A stretch of 64,000 nt of DNA from Hymenopus coronatus. Its lineage: Eukaryota > Arthropoda > Insecta > Mantodea > Hymenopodidae. Position numbers and translations under genes: made by a program. Location of the stretch: assembly GCA_030762935.1 (NCBI GenBank), contig CM060886.1:32535509-32599508 (forward strand), read 5' to 3'. The notes under the pieces are model-generated. The model worked only from the letters and a program-made list of their open reading frames with translations, ran no database searches and was not told the origin of the DNA. Below are positions 33,397 through 44,343 of the stretch, in pieces. Each line of letters begins with the position of its first letter. Position 1 is the first letter of the stretch.

Positions 33397-34236
33397 TTAC
33401 TTGCCTTACGTACTATGCACATAGTGTATGCAGAAGGTATTGTATTCCACTCAAAATTCGATACCGAGATTTCGCCAGAAATATATATTTTGGGATCCTC
33501 TGAATCCAAAAAAAAAAAAAAAAAATGGAAACATGTGTGTGTATGTCTATCTATCTGTTAGTGTGCGTGTCTGTGTATATGTGTGTCGGGGCAGCAGCAC
33601 AGCTCAAAAACGAAAAGTCCGGTAAATACCATACTTGGTATTTAAGTTCAGTATCTTCCAAGAAAATGTCCCCACCCCCAAACTACCCTTTACATGTAAA
33701 ACAACTTCGAAAATTTTGATTTTCTCAAAAATGGTTCTAACAATTTTGATTAAAATCTCTAATATTTAAGATATTTAAATGACAAATAAAACGTATATCT
33801 TCAATTTTCTGAGAATAGTCTCTGAAGACATGTTTATTCTGAACGAATTTTGCGGAATTTTGCCTAAGTGATAAACCGTAAGAGATAGACAAACACTTAC
33901 CAAACGAAAAATATAGAGCTCGTTAAAAGCCACAATTTGTGTTATATACATTTTTCCATGGAGTTGACCGTTTTGGCATATTGCTTGTTATTAGTTTCAG
34001 CTTTAAAATACTTGTACTTTTCTCATACGGGAATTCACCAATTCCTGTCAATACAAACAAAGGAACTTAAATCACATAGCAGCCAGTGTTTGACAAACCT
34101 ATAGTACTCCTTTATTTCGTTTCTACTTACAAGGAAGCAAGTTCTCGCTCAGCATGAAGTAAATAGAAGCACAAGCTCTTTAACAATAATTTATTGCAGA
34201 GATGTAGAGAAAGTCATGTGAATGGAGCACATCAGA
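33397..34236 (-). repeat. HER21, near full length
   Basis: 3' end altered (TTACTTGCCTTACGTACTAT), long A-run at 33508-33525, TG tract at about 33534-33588, body to GGAGCACATCAGA at 34236. A short deletion removes the area between the Lys-Ile-Leu-Arg-like segment and the G-rich box. Confidence 0.9.
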
Positions 34237-35359
34237 TTTTTGGAGTGATAAAGTCCCTGCCAATCCAGTGGCCAAAATTTTATTTTACCCTAGCAACGGA
34301 GGAAGTTAACGCCGTCAGAAGATAGATTAATTATTACGAACCTAAGTAGCCACGTTCCTTGATGAACAAAATGTTATTTGTGGAAGTATTCACTTATGTA
34401 TTAGATGAATCGAAGTAGATGTTTTATTGCAATACGCAGGGCAAAACACCATTTGAAACCATAGGTTAAACTGCTTGGATGTGAAAGCGACATTGAATGT
34501 GAATAGGAAACTTCAGTGAGATGTGAATACTGTTCTCTTCCACTTTGCGTCAATTACCTCACCGAACTTCCTTTCTCCACATGCTAAATGGCAATTTGAA
34601 CTACCTGACTACAGACATAGTACACTCATTAGGAACATTACATGCTGAACCTATCGGGAGAATGTTCTCGTCAATGGGAGATTGAACGGAGACTATGATA
34701 TGGCTAGTCACGATTTGAACACAAGTTTCTCTTCAAAAGAGAGTACAACCCCCTAAATTAAATTTCTACAGTCTGCAAAGACCATGCTTGTCGTAAATGT
34801 AGACCTCAGCGGTGACGTTTTCTTGATGGAACAGAAATCTCTTTCGATGATATTATTATGTGATATGTTTAGCGTTAAGAGATTTTTCCTGTATCCTTAA
34901 ATCCTCAACACCTGTAATTTGGTTTAAAGATTTTCTTTTAAACGTTTATTTATTAATAAAAGGTTATTATGGGATTTGAACCCTGTAATCATGATTTCAA
35001 GACAATAATTTATCCCTGTAGTGACTAATCCAAGTGAGGCTTGGAATAAGCTATGCGGCACAGCCGCACTCACACCATTACCCTGCGCCTCGCTCGTAAC
35101 GCAGCCAGGAAACATCTCACTCAATGCACACTGTGGATTAGTCGTACTTATATTCATACGGCGAAGTCAAGGGGCATGGAACATTTGACGAAACTGACAG
35201 ATTAAGCTTTGCAACATTATTAACTATTGTACTTTCAGCATGTGAAACTCTTTCAACAATCTCCTAAAAGAAAAGCAAGTGGCGAAATTCAATGTTTAAG
35301 GGACATAGTTGAATTTATACTTTTGTAGTGACAATAAAATACGAGTTAAATTCTTACTA
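34237..35359. other. no gene seen
   Basis: About 1.1 kb without a recognised element. A B-box-like GGTTCAAATCCC on the minus strand near 34974-34985 hints at a decayed tRNA-derived sequence, but I cannot find the matching A box with confidence. Short frames (for example 34924-35157) show no signature. Confidence 0.45.
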
Positions 35360-36236
35360 TTACTTTCTCTATACGAACTATGTACATAGTGTATAGAGAA
35401 GGTATTGCACTCCACCAAAAAATTCGATATCGAGATTTCGCCAGAAATATATGTTTTAGGGTCCCCTTTACCTAAAAAAGTATTTTCAGAAAAAGGTCCG
35501 TGTGTGTGTCCGTATGTCAGTGTGTCCATGTGTCTGTGAACACGATAAATCAAAAACGAAAAGTCGGTAAAATACCAAACTTGGTATTTAAGTTTAGAAA
35601 CTTTCAGGGATGCGACACGAAGATTTTGAGAAAAATCCCCCCACCCTAAACTACCCTTTACATGGAACTTTTTTCGAAAATTTTGATTTTCTATAAACTG
35701 GCTCTAACGATTTTTATTGAAATATCGTATATTAAAGATATTTACTCGACAAATAAACTGTATATTTTGAATTTTCTCGGAATAGCCTCTGAAGACTACT
35801 TTATTCTGAGTGAATTTTCCGGAATTTTGTATAACTCCTAAACCGGAAGAGATAGACAAGAACTTACCACATAAAACTGTAGAGCACATTAAAACACACA
35901 ATTTATGTTGTACGCATTTTTTTCTTGGAGTTTATCGTTTTTGATATATTCCTTATTTTTGTTTTCAGGGTCGAAAATCTTAACCTTTCTCATACAGGAA
36001 TTTGTCAACTCCTGTCCATACAAACAAAGGAACTTCAGTCACATAGCAACCAGCTTTTGACTATCGTATTTAACCTATGCTACTCCCTTATTTCCTTTCT
36101 ACTTACAAGGAATAAGGTAATAAGACTATTTCTGCTATTTTTTCTAGATTAGCATGAAGTGAATAGAAGCATAAGCTTTTTAAGAATAATTTGTTGCAGG
36201 AATATAGAGAAAGTCATGTGAATAGTACACATTAGA
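35360..36236 (-). repeat. HER22, full length, module A
   Basis: From TTACTTTCTCTATACGAACT to AGTACACATTAGA. Complete in all blocks; the 5' terminal CATCAGA is mutated to CATTAGA. Confidence 0.92.
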
Positions 36237-36833
36237 ATTTTTTAATGCATTTAATTAACCAAAAATGAAATTTCTAGTACACATAAAGGAATGGAGAATA
36301 ACGCCTTTCTAAAGTATCCAGCTACCCACCAAGAGAAGAATGCAGGAAGACCAAAATCTCGTTGGATAGATGAAATTCTGCGATATCGAAATTAGCTTAT
36401 ATTCTATGTAATGATGTTCAGTTAGAGCAGGGAATAATTAAATGCAAAGGAATGTAGATCCCGTGAATCTGAAGTTATTTTTTTTTCTCACAATAATTAT
36501 AAAAAATGGAGTTCCTAGTTTTCCACACAGAAATATCATTCTTAAAGGGGACTGTATTGCTCTTAGTAACCTCCCAGTCAAAGAAACTGGATATATAAAT
36601 GTAATTTTTAAACAGTTTTGCTCTATTTCACTTACTGAAACTAACCCTTTAGTTTTATTTTCCAAGCGGCGCACTGGAATGTGGATTTCTCGTACTTACC
36701 TGAAACAGAAAATATATAATCAAAATTAAAAACGTTTACAATAGAAGTAAGTGCATTATAACACAGGAACAAAATCATGTGAAAAGACGAGATAAATTCA
36801 CCCTTTCTATTCGGAGCTTATGTTATCATATTA
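36237..36833. other. unassigned sequence with a possible LINE scrap
   Basis: At about 36279-36385 the plus strand reads HKGMENNAFLKYPATHQEKN then GRPKSRWIDEI, like the GRP-RW-D tail of some LINE reverse transcriptases. The match is short and I hold it weakly. The remaining sequence has no gene; a 95-codon frame at 36442-36729 has no signature. Confidence 0.4.
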
Positions 36834-36974
36834 TTACTTACGCTATACCCACTATGTACAAAGTGTATAGAGAAGGTATTACACTCCACCCAAAAATTCG
36901 ATACCGAGATTTCACCGGAAATATATGTTTTAGGGTCCCCTTTAACTAAAAAAAGCATTTTCATAAAACGGTCC

Positions 36975-37025
<51 letters not shown>

Positions 37026-37661
37026 TGTGAACACGATGACACAAAAACGAAAAGTCGGTATAATATCAAACTTGGTATTTAAGTTTAGCATCTTCCAGGG
37101 ATGCGACACGAAGATTTTGAGAAAAATCCCCCCATCCCCAACTACCCTTTACATGGAACTTTTTTCGAAAATTTTGATTTTCTCAAAAACGGCTCTAACG
37201 ACTTTGATTAAAATTTCGTATATTAAAGATATTTACCTGACAAATAAAATGTATATCTTGAATTTTCTGGGAATAGCCTCTGAAGAGTAGTTTACTCTGG
37301 ATGAGTTTCACTGAATTTTGAATAACTGCTAAACTGTAAGAGATGGAAAAATACTTACTTAACAAAAACTGTAGAACACGTTAAAACACACAATTTGTGT
37401 GATATACATTTTATTTCGTGGAGTTCGTCGTCTTTGTGAAATTCCTTACTTTTGGTTTCTGCTATGAAAACCATATACTTTTCTCATACAGGAATTTGTC
37501 AACTGCGTCAATATAAACAAAGGAACTTCAGTGACATAGCAACCAGCTTTTGATTATCACTTTAACCTATGGTACTCCCTTATTTCGCTTCTACTTACAA
37601 GGAAGCAAGTAATAATTGTGGCAGAGATGTAGAGAAAGTCATGTGAATGTTACACATCAGA
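36834..37661 (-). repeat. HER23, near full length, module A
   Basis: From TTACTTACGCTATACCCACT to TGTTACACATCAGA. TG tract of about 45 bp at 36979-37023. A deletion near 37612 joins AAGCAAGTAATAA to TTGTGGCAGAG, removing about 50 bases of the 5' module. Confidence 0.91.
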
Positions 37662-37703
37662 TTTTTTAACGATCCCGTGTTTTATTAGTATTATAGTATT
37701 ATA

Positions 37704-37708
<5 letters not shown>

Positions 37709-37768
<60 letters not shown>
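37709..37768. repeat. (ATT)n microsatellite, SINE E tail
   Basis: About 20 TTA units. They abut the low-coordinate end of the SINE E copy and are best read as its expanded 3' tail on the minus strand. Confidence 0.88.
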
Positions 37769-37769
<1 letters not shown>

Positions 37770-38036
37770 TAATTTCTATAGCCCACTTTAACATCTAAGG
37801 GCATATCGGGGGCTTTGTATTAGAAACAACTCGTTGTCTGTAGGGGTGGAGTAGGTTACGATAATGTTATTTCCCTCAAACCACATGCACTCTCAAATAC
37901 ATACTTCAAGGCTTTGTGGGGGATAGGGAATAATTCTGGTTAAAGGAAAATTCCCCGCCCAGCTGGGAATAAAGCCCGGGACCTGCGGGTGAGAAGTCAG
38001 CTCGCTGAACCCTCGACCACAGAGACAGGATTCCGT
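37769..38036 (-). mobile_element. SINE E copy, minus strand
   Basis: The head at the high-coordinate end (TCGAGGGTTCAGCGAGCTGA, then ACCCGCAGGTCCCGGGC) is followed by GGCGGGGAATTTTCCTTTAA, CCCTATCCCCCACAAAGCC and GCCCCCGATATGCCCTTAGA. It is collinear with 41196-41463. The B box is damaged (GGGCTTTATTCCC). Confidence 0.83.
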
Positions 38037-38189
38037 GTTTTGTTATTTTAATCAATTATAAATAAAATGCATTTCTAATGTACTTATTTATTGTTATTTC
38101 GGACATCTGATATCCGATAATATAATACTGCAAGTTCAACAGGTAAAAAACAATGTTTTAGTATCATACTATAATTAAGGAGAACTATG

Positions 38190-38335
38190 AATAGCTTGTC
38201 TCAGTGGCAGAGTAACCGGCTGGAGGTCGGGAGATCCGTGGTTCAAATCCCGGCTATGGCATTGAATTTTTCGGTCTGACTTTACCTGTTCAACTCCTGT
38301 CTATCCCACAGCTATGTGTAAAAAAAAAAAAACAC
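38190..38335 (+). mobile_element. SINE F copy with A-rich tail
   Basis: Head GCTTGTCTCAGTGGCAGAGT (A box), B box GGTTCAAATCCC, then TATGGCATTGAATTTTTCGG and a run of 13 A. Related copies are at 60525-60680 (minus) and 60836-61010 (plus). Confidence 0.82.
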
Positions 38336-38699
38336 AGTTATTCCATACAATATGGCTTCTGTATATATGTTTGTGTGTGCATATAGCAAACTGACACACG
38401 CACTAAGGAAAATGGCAGTAAAACAATATATATTTATCTAATATTTGGATATTCCTTGCAAGTAATTTAGATGTGCGGCTTAGTAAGTTTATTGGACTTG
38501 CTTTAACTTTTAGGACATATTGCTATACTCTTAATTTGTTTATACAGGGTGTTAATAAACTATAACGAAATATTTTCACAGAATATGTAGATTACTTAAA
38601 TAAGTAATTTGAAATAAGAGACTTATAATCTGTTTATTGAAATTTCGAAGTAACGACTATAAGTTTCTCGCGGCACTTCGTCTGGAACGAAAAAACAAT

Positions 38700-38790
38700 A
38701 ATAAAAGCATTTGCTCTATGAAGGAATCGAACTCATCACCTTAGGTGCAGCAGCTTCCCGCGTTTCGCATTAAGCCACTAGAGCAGTTGA
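38700..38790 (-). repeat. tRNA-like sequence inside TIR element
   Basis: On the minus strand CTAGTGGCTTAATGCGAAAC and GAGTTCGATTCCTTCATAGA look like pol III A and B boxes about 45 bases apart. There is no recognisable cloverleaf that I would call a gene. It is probably a SINE head not represented elsewhere in the window. Confidence 0.55.
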
Positions 38791-38865
38791 AGACACACCT
38801 CCAGAGTACGGTAAATGTAGTTAATGAATGCCCAGTGTCGCACTGTCAAGAGATTTTACAGATTT

Positions 38866-39691
38866 TTACTTTCTCTATACTCACTATGTACATAGTGAAT
38901 AGAGAACGTATTGCACTCCACCAAAAAATTCGATACCGAGATTTCACCGGAAATATATGTTTTAGGGTCCCCTGTATCCAAAAAAAAGTATTTTCAGAAA
39001 AAGGTCCGTGTGTGTGTATGTGTGCGTGTGTCCGTGAAGACGATAACTCAAAAACGAATAGTCGGTAAAATACCAAACTTGGTATTTAAGTTTAGTATCT
39101 TCCAGGCATGCGACACGAAGATTTTGAGAAAAATCCCCCCACCCAAAACTACCCTTTACATGGAACTTTTTTCGAAAATTTCGATTTTTTCAAAAAAGGC
39201 TCTAACGATTGTGATTAAAATGTCGTATATTAAAGTTATTTACCTGACAAATAAAATGTATATTTTGAATTTTCTGGGAATAGCCTCTGAAGATTACTTT
39301 ATTCTGGATGAATTTTTCATAATTACTAAACCGTAAGAGATGAACAAAAACTTAACACACAAAAAATGTAGAGCACATTAAAACCCACAATTTATGTTAT
39401 AATCATTTTTTTCGTGCAGTTGATCGTTTTTGAAATATTCCTTTTTCTTGTTTTCATCTTTGAAAAACTTATACTTTTCTCATACAGGAATTTGTCAACT
39501 CCTGTCCAGCTTTCGGCTTTCACTTTAACCTATGGTACTCTCTTATTTCGGTTCTACTTACAATAAAGCAAGAAATAAGATTATTTCTGCAATTTTTTTC
39601 TGATGAGCATACAGTAAATAGAAGTATAAGCTTTTTAAGAATAATTTGTTTCAGGGATATAGAGAAAGTCATGTGAATGGTACACATCAGA
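38866..39691 (-). repeat. HER24, full length, module A, inside a TIR element
   Basis: From TTACTTTCTCTATACTCACT to GTACACATCAGA. The flanks are ...ATTTTACAGATTTT and TTTTGCGACATT..., with no duplication beyond T-runs. Contains a minus-strand-type frame of 141 codons (38911-39336 on the plus strand), the longest of its kind. Confidence 0.92.
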
Positions 39692-40056
39692 TTTTTGCGA
39701 CATTAAATCTTGAGAACGCTAGTAACGAGCTGCTAAAAATCGATATTTATGTTCTCGGACAGCAGTTTTAAAGACATTCTAAGCCATTTTTTCAACCTGC
39801 TTTGCTTAAACACCGACTTAGCACCTGATACCGACACGTTTAACACTATGTAGTTGCGTTATGTTTATCCGGGGACCATGTATCGCGATCTGAAATTACT
39901 TATATCAGTCACGTGCACAATCTCGCAAATTATTTCGGTGTAGTTCATTAACACTCTGTATGTAAAAATGTGCAGTAATGGCCACTATCCTATACAATAA
40001 CTTGAGTAAATTACAGACTTATAGTTTCAGCCATATAGCTCCTTCCAGAAGCTTTT

Positions 40057-40712
40057 TATACGTTCTCTACACATACTATGTACATATTGTAGAGAGAAGG
40101 TATTGTATTGCACCCAAAATTCGACACCAAGATTTCTTGAGATCCCCCAAATCCAAAAAAAAGCACTTTTATAAAAATTTCCGCACGCGCGCGCGCGTGT
40201 GTGTGTGTATCTGTGGGCAGCATAGCTCAAAAATGAAAAGTCCCTTAAATATCAAACTTGGTATTTAATTTCAGTATTACCCAAGGATGCGACACACAGA
40301 TTTTCAAGAAAACTCCTCCACTTCCATCTACCTTTACAAAGAAAAATTTTTATTTTGTCAAATATGACTATAACAATTTTGATTATAATATCGTATATTA
40401 AGGGCATTTAGATGACAAATAAAATGTAAATCTTGAATTTTCTGGCAATAGCCTCTGACGACCTCTTCTTTATTCTGGATGAATTTTGCTATATATTAAA
40501 TAACTGTTAAACGGAAAGAAATACACAAAAGCTTACTTAACAAAAAATGTACAGCTTGTTAAAACACACAATTTATGTCATACAGTATTCGTAGACCTGA
40601 TCGTTTTTTAGACATCTCTTGTTATTGGTTTCAGCTTTAAAAAACTTATACTTCTCTCATACAGGAATTTGTCAACTCCTGGCCATACAAACAAAGGAAC
40701 TTCAATCACATA
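40057..40712 (-). repeat. HER25, 3' two thirds, diverged
   Basis: 3' end ATACGTTCTCTACACATACT, an alternating GCGCGCGCGTGTGTGTGTG tract near 40185-40208, and the body down to CACATAGCAACCA. It stops there and is joined to HER26 in the opposite orientation, so the 5' module is missing. Confidence 0.82.
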
Positions 40713-41005
40713 GCAACCATCTTCCGTATAAAGGGTAATTGGGAATGGGGCAATTTCTTGAAAATCTTTGTGTCGTATCTTTGGAAGACGCTGAACTTAA
40801 GTATCAAGTTTGGTATTTAACAGATTTTTCGTGTTTTGTTCAATGCTGCCCACAGGCACATATATGTAAATACTTGGACATTTTCGATTTTTTTTTTGAT
40901 TTTTTTATTCGGGGAATGTCAAAGGATGTATTTAGGTTACATTTTGGTATCAAATTTTGGGTGGAATACATTGCCTTTTGTATCTATGTAAATAGTACAC
41001 AAAAA
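40713..41005 (+). repeat. HER26, 3' half, inverted next to HER25
   Basis: Starts mid-element at TTCCGTATAAAGGGTAATTG, then TCTTGAAAATCTTTGTGTCG, a weak ACA tract, GGTATCAAATTTTGGGTGGA and TTTTGTATCTATGTAAATAG. The end is decayed. Confidence 0.78.
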
Positions 41006-41191
41006 AATGTAAGTATCAAAATATATAAGCGAAACAAATACACGCTTCTAGAGCGAAACAAAGAGAAATGCAAAACCCAAAATAAATCAATATAGAACTT
41101 AATTCAGGTTATAAATATACTTATATCAAATTATATAAATCATAATAATGCATAAAGAGTAACTCGGTATGTTCAGGTATTTTTCTTGATA

Positions 41192-41195
<4 letters not shown>

Positions 41196-41224
<29 letters not shown>

Positions 41225-41463
41225 GCTTCATTTGTATAGCCCCCTTTAACATCAATGGTCATATCGGGGGCTTTCAGTTGTGAAGCTGTAGGTTCAGCAC
41301 ATTAGGTTAAACTTTATATTACTATACACATAGCACATTCACTCTCACATGCATACCTCCAGACTCTATGGGGGATAGGGAATAATTCCGGTTAAAGAAA
41401 AATTCCCCGCCCCAGCCGGGAATCGAACCCGGGACCTCCGGGTGAGAAGTCATCTCGCTGGCC
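41196..41463 (-). mobile_element. SINE E copy with 13-bp target duplication
   Basis: Poly(T), i.e. poly(A) on the minus strand, of about 25, then TATAGCCCCCTTTAACATCA ... GGGAATCGAACCCGGGACCT (B box inverted: GGTTCGATTCCC) and the tRNA-like head up to 41463. TTCTTGATATCTT flanks it at 41183-41195 and 41464-41476. The B box is intact, so this is younger than the copy at 37769. Confidence 0.93.
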
Positions 41464-41550
41464 TTCTTGATATCTTCTATTCTTAGTTTCAGTCCCAAAA
41501 GAGTAGATTTAGTACATTTGTGCCGAAAAGGAGAACCTTTGCTTCAAAAG

Positions 41551-41551
41551 C

Positions 41552-41598
<47 letters not shown>
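41551..41598. repeat. (AAT)n microsatellite
   Basis: About 16 AAT units. No SINE head is visible next to it. Confidence 0.95.
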
Positions 41599-41778
41599 TT
41601 TCAATATTGTATTTCTAATTTAAATGAAGAATGCATAGCCTCCAACTTTTCGTTAGTTATATCTGATAGAGAAAGATCAACCTAGGAAGCTTTAATTATT
41701 CGTGTCTAGTCATGATACACAAGGAGTTTCTTTGCGTATCATCTGTTGACGTATTCTGAATTAAATTGAGGAGTAAAA

Positions 41779-42028
41779 GGATTTAAAACTGAATACTTGG
41801 TAGTGGGAGGAAATGGACTAGACATCTTACCTCAAGGAAGTATTAAAACTGTTAAAAGGTTTCAATATCTGGAATCGTTTATTGATTAATCAGGGTGCTG
41901 TAAAGCGGATGTAAACAGTAGGCTAGATCAAGCACAAAGAGGTGTAAGAATGTTGAATGGGGCTTTGTGGAGTAGAACCAAGTTTAAATGTACAAAGAAA
42001 AGGATTTTGAAGACCATGGAGAAACGTA
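41779..42028 (+). pseudogene. LINE reverse-transcriptase tail, left part
   Basis: Plus-strand reading gives KTEYLVVGGNGLDILPQGSI, then VKRFQYLESFID, a stop, and DVNSRLDQAQRGVRMLNGAL followed by WSRTKFKCTKKRILKTM. This matches the post-polymerase part of insect LINE RTs (F-YLGS, then R--QAR---R-LN---WS, then K-R-----), where the residue after YLE is normally Gly. The frame holds one stop (around 41888). A mariner is inserted at 42029, and the reading resumes at 43203. Confidence 0.72.
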
Positions 42029-43202
42029 CTGAGGCCGGCTGATAAGTTCCGGCCTCTCAATGAATTTTTTTTTTTTTGCTTTATTTCTGAACATAATCTC
42101 TAGAAAATCAATATGGCATATCGATGTTCTAATTTAGTTAGACCATCTCTGTAATGCGATATATCAAGGTCCTCAAAATAACTGTTTACCGCAACAATGA
42201 CCTCGTTGCTTTGAAATCTTCGTTCTCCAAGAAATTCTTTGAGGTTTGGGAATAGGTGGTAGTAACCGGGTGCTAGATCTTGCGAATAGGGTGGATGTTC
42301 AAGCAATTCCAACTTTAATTCGCACATTTTTCCCATTGCAATGACTGAACGATGGGCCGGAGCATTGTCATGATAAAACAAGATTTGTTTTGCCAAATGA
42401 GGTCTTTTTCTTTTCAGCTCATCACCTAAACGTTGCAGTAAGCTTGTGTAGTAGTGACCAGTGATACTTTTACCATTTTCGAAGAAACCAACAAAAATAA
42501 TTCCCTGTGCATCCCAAATAACACTCGCCATAACCTTGTTAGCTGACAAAATTGACTATGCCTTTTTTGGAGTTGGTTCACCTGGCGCAATCTACTATTT
42601 TGACTGTGATGTATCCAAGTTTCATCCATGGTAATAAGCCGTCTCAAAAATTCAGTGGGATGTTTATGGTAGAGCTCTACATTAATAACAGAAACATTTT
42701 TCTTTGCAACTTTTGATCAGGCACCCATCTTGTAAAACCCCAAACACGCTCTTTTGATACGTGTACACCCTCGCTATCTCAAACAACTTTGATCTGCGGT
42801 CCTCCAGTACTAAACGTTGGATTTTTCAATGATCTCTAGAGGGCGTCCAGAGCGGGGCTCATCACTAGTGCTCGTAGTCCCATTTTAAACTCTGCAACCC
42901 AATATCATTGAATATGAAGGGGCAGAGTCTTTTAATGTACTGTCAATTTCCTCCTTGATTTCTTTAGGCGTTAAGTCCTTCAGGTGGAAGTATTTAATCA
43001 CTGCTCGTTTTTCCAAATCCTCCATTTTCGTGAAAACTCTAAAATTTGTCTTATTTAAAATGCTGCCATTCGAAAACTAAACAAGCTACGGACCTGCAAC
43101 TATGGATACAAGCTAGTCTAGAGTTAAACTATACGATGCTATCGTCTAACTGGCCTCGTGGCGCTATATCTGTGTGAGGGGACTTATCAGCCGACCCTCG
43201 TG
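42029..43202 (-). mobile_element. mariner element inserted in LINE tail
   Basis: Inverted ends CTGAGGCCGGCTGATAAGTT and, inverted, CACGAGGGTCGGCTGATAAGT-type sequence share GGCTGATAAGT with diverged outer bases. TA lies at 42027-42028 and the right end is followed by TGTA. The coding remnant is on the minus strand. Exact ends are uncertain by a few bases. Confidence 0.85.
42100..43025 (-). pseudogene. mariner transposase, near full length, catalytic Asp lost
   Basis: Minus-strand reading from the ATG at 43023-43025 gives MEDLEKRAVIKYFHLKDLTP (helix-turn-helix region), then GRPLEIIE, LRRLITMDETWIHHSQ (first Asp), a frameshift, QGIIFVGFFENGKSITGHYY, and ILFYHDNAPAHRSVIAMGKM (second Asp). The third motif reads QDLAPGYYHLFPNLKEFLG: the Asp expected 34 residues after the second is Tyr. 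Stops occur in the N-terminal third. The C-terminal part 42100-42549 is an open frame of 149 codons. Full mariner transposases are about 345 residues, so the span is nearly complete, but it is dead twice over. Confidence 0.92.
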
Positions 43203-43530
43203 TAATGGAGTTTGTTAGAGGGACAAAAATCTAGGATCTTAGCAGTAGAGATGGATAGAATATGGTGTAGTGCTAAAATAATAAGAATGAAAAGAAGGAG
43301 AAATGAGGAGGCGTGACAGATAATAGATGTTGAGGAAACAGTGGTGGAGAGAATTGAAAGGTATAGACACATCAGAGGAATGGAGGTTGATAAGTGGCCC
43401 TGATTATTTTAGAATGGTCACCAAAGCAGAAAGCGGAGCAGACCAAGAAATGACAGAGTTAAAGAACGAAGAACGATCTGTGCTTGCTCAGAATGGAAAT
43501 GTCCCGGCTAAAGAGTATTCATATGCTTCT
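43203..43530 (+). pseudogene. LINE reverse-transcriptase tail, right part
   Basis: Continues the LINE fragment at 41779-42028 beyond the mariner. The clearest piece is VEMDRIWCSAKIIRMKRRRN, then VEETVVERIERYRHIRGMEV, fitting the 'E-----W---R-------R-------VE--------W-GHV-RM' tail of the same RT class. It carries a stop and at least one frame change. Confidence 0.65.
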
Positions 43531-43568
43531 TAAAACCTGAAACTATCGGAAAGTACTTACATAAAAAA

Positions 43569-44343
43569 TCTGATATGTTCCATTCACATGACCTTCTCTA
43601 CATCTCTGCAAGAAATTATTATTAAACAGCTTAGGCTTCTATTTACTCCCTGCTAATTGAGAAAACATTAGCAGAAATTATTTTATTACTGGTTGCTACG
43701 TGACTGAAGTTCCTTTGTTTGTATGGACAGGAGTTCACTAATTCCCGTATGGAAAAAGTATGTGTTTGAAACCTGAAACTAAAAACAAGCAATATGTTAA
43801 AAACAGATCGTGTGTTATTATGTGCTCTACATTTTCTGAGTGGTAAGTTTTTGTCCGTCTGTTACGGTTTAGCAGTTATAATAAAATCCGTAAAATGCAT
43901 CTAGAATAAAGGAGTCTTCAGAGGCTATTCCCAGAAAATTCAATATATACATTTTTTTTGCCAAGTAAATATCTTAAATATACGAGATTTTAATCAAAAT
44001 CGTTAGAACCATTTTTAAGAAATACAAACTTTTCGAAATTTTTCCATGTAAAGGGTAGTTTGGGGTGGGGGGATTTTACTGAAAGTCCTCGTGTGGAATC
44101 TTTGGAAGATAACAAACTTAAATACCAAGTTTGGTTTTTAACGGTCTTTTCATTTTTGAGCAATGCTGCCCACAGACACATACAAACAGACACACACGAA
44201 CATTTTTCTAAAAATGCTTTTTTTTTTTTTGATTCAGGGGGTCTCAAAGCTTATATTTCCGGTGACATCTCGATATCGAATTTTTGGGTGCAATACAAAA
44301 CCTTCTCTATACACTATGTACATAGTACTTATAGAGAAAGTAA
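43569..44343 (+). repeat. HER27, module A with small deletion
   Basis: Starts TCTGATATGTTCCATTCACA, ends ATAGAGAAAGTAA, terminal palindrome intact. About 80 bases of the A module are missing after TATTTTATTACT. T-run at 44217-44230. Confidence 0.91.

Larger units (their letters stand above)
38543..39960. mobile_element. TIR element split by HER24
   Basis: Terminal inverted repeats TACAGGGTGTTAATAAACTA (38543) and, inverted, TACAGAGTGTTAATGAACTA (ending 39960), with weaker inverted similarity continuing to about 40 bp. TA precedes the left end; the right flank is TG, so the duplication is mutated. Without HER24 the element is about 590 bp. The TACAGGGTG-type ends resemble several Tc1/mariner-superfamily elements. 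No transposase remains. Confidence 0.75.

Noticed and set aside
34974..35157. tRNA-derived element near a B-box-like GGTTCAAATCC
   Set aside because: No matching A box at the right distance and no second copy in the window.
38205..38276. Possible tRNA gene
   Set aside because: Pol III boxes are present, but the sequence continues into a SINE F body with an A-tail, and related copies occur at 60.5-61.0 kb.
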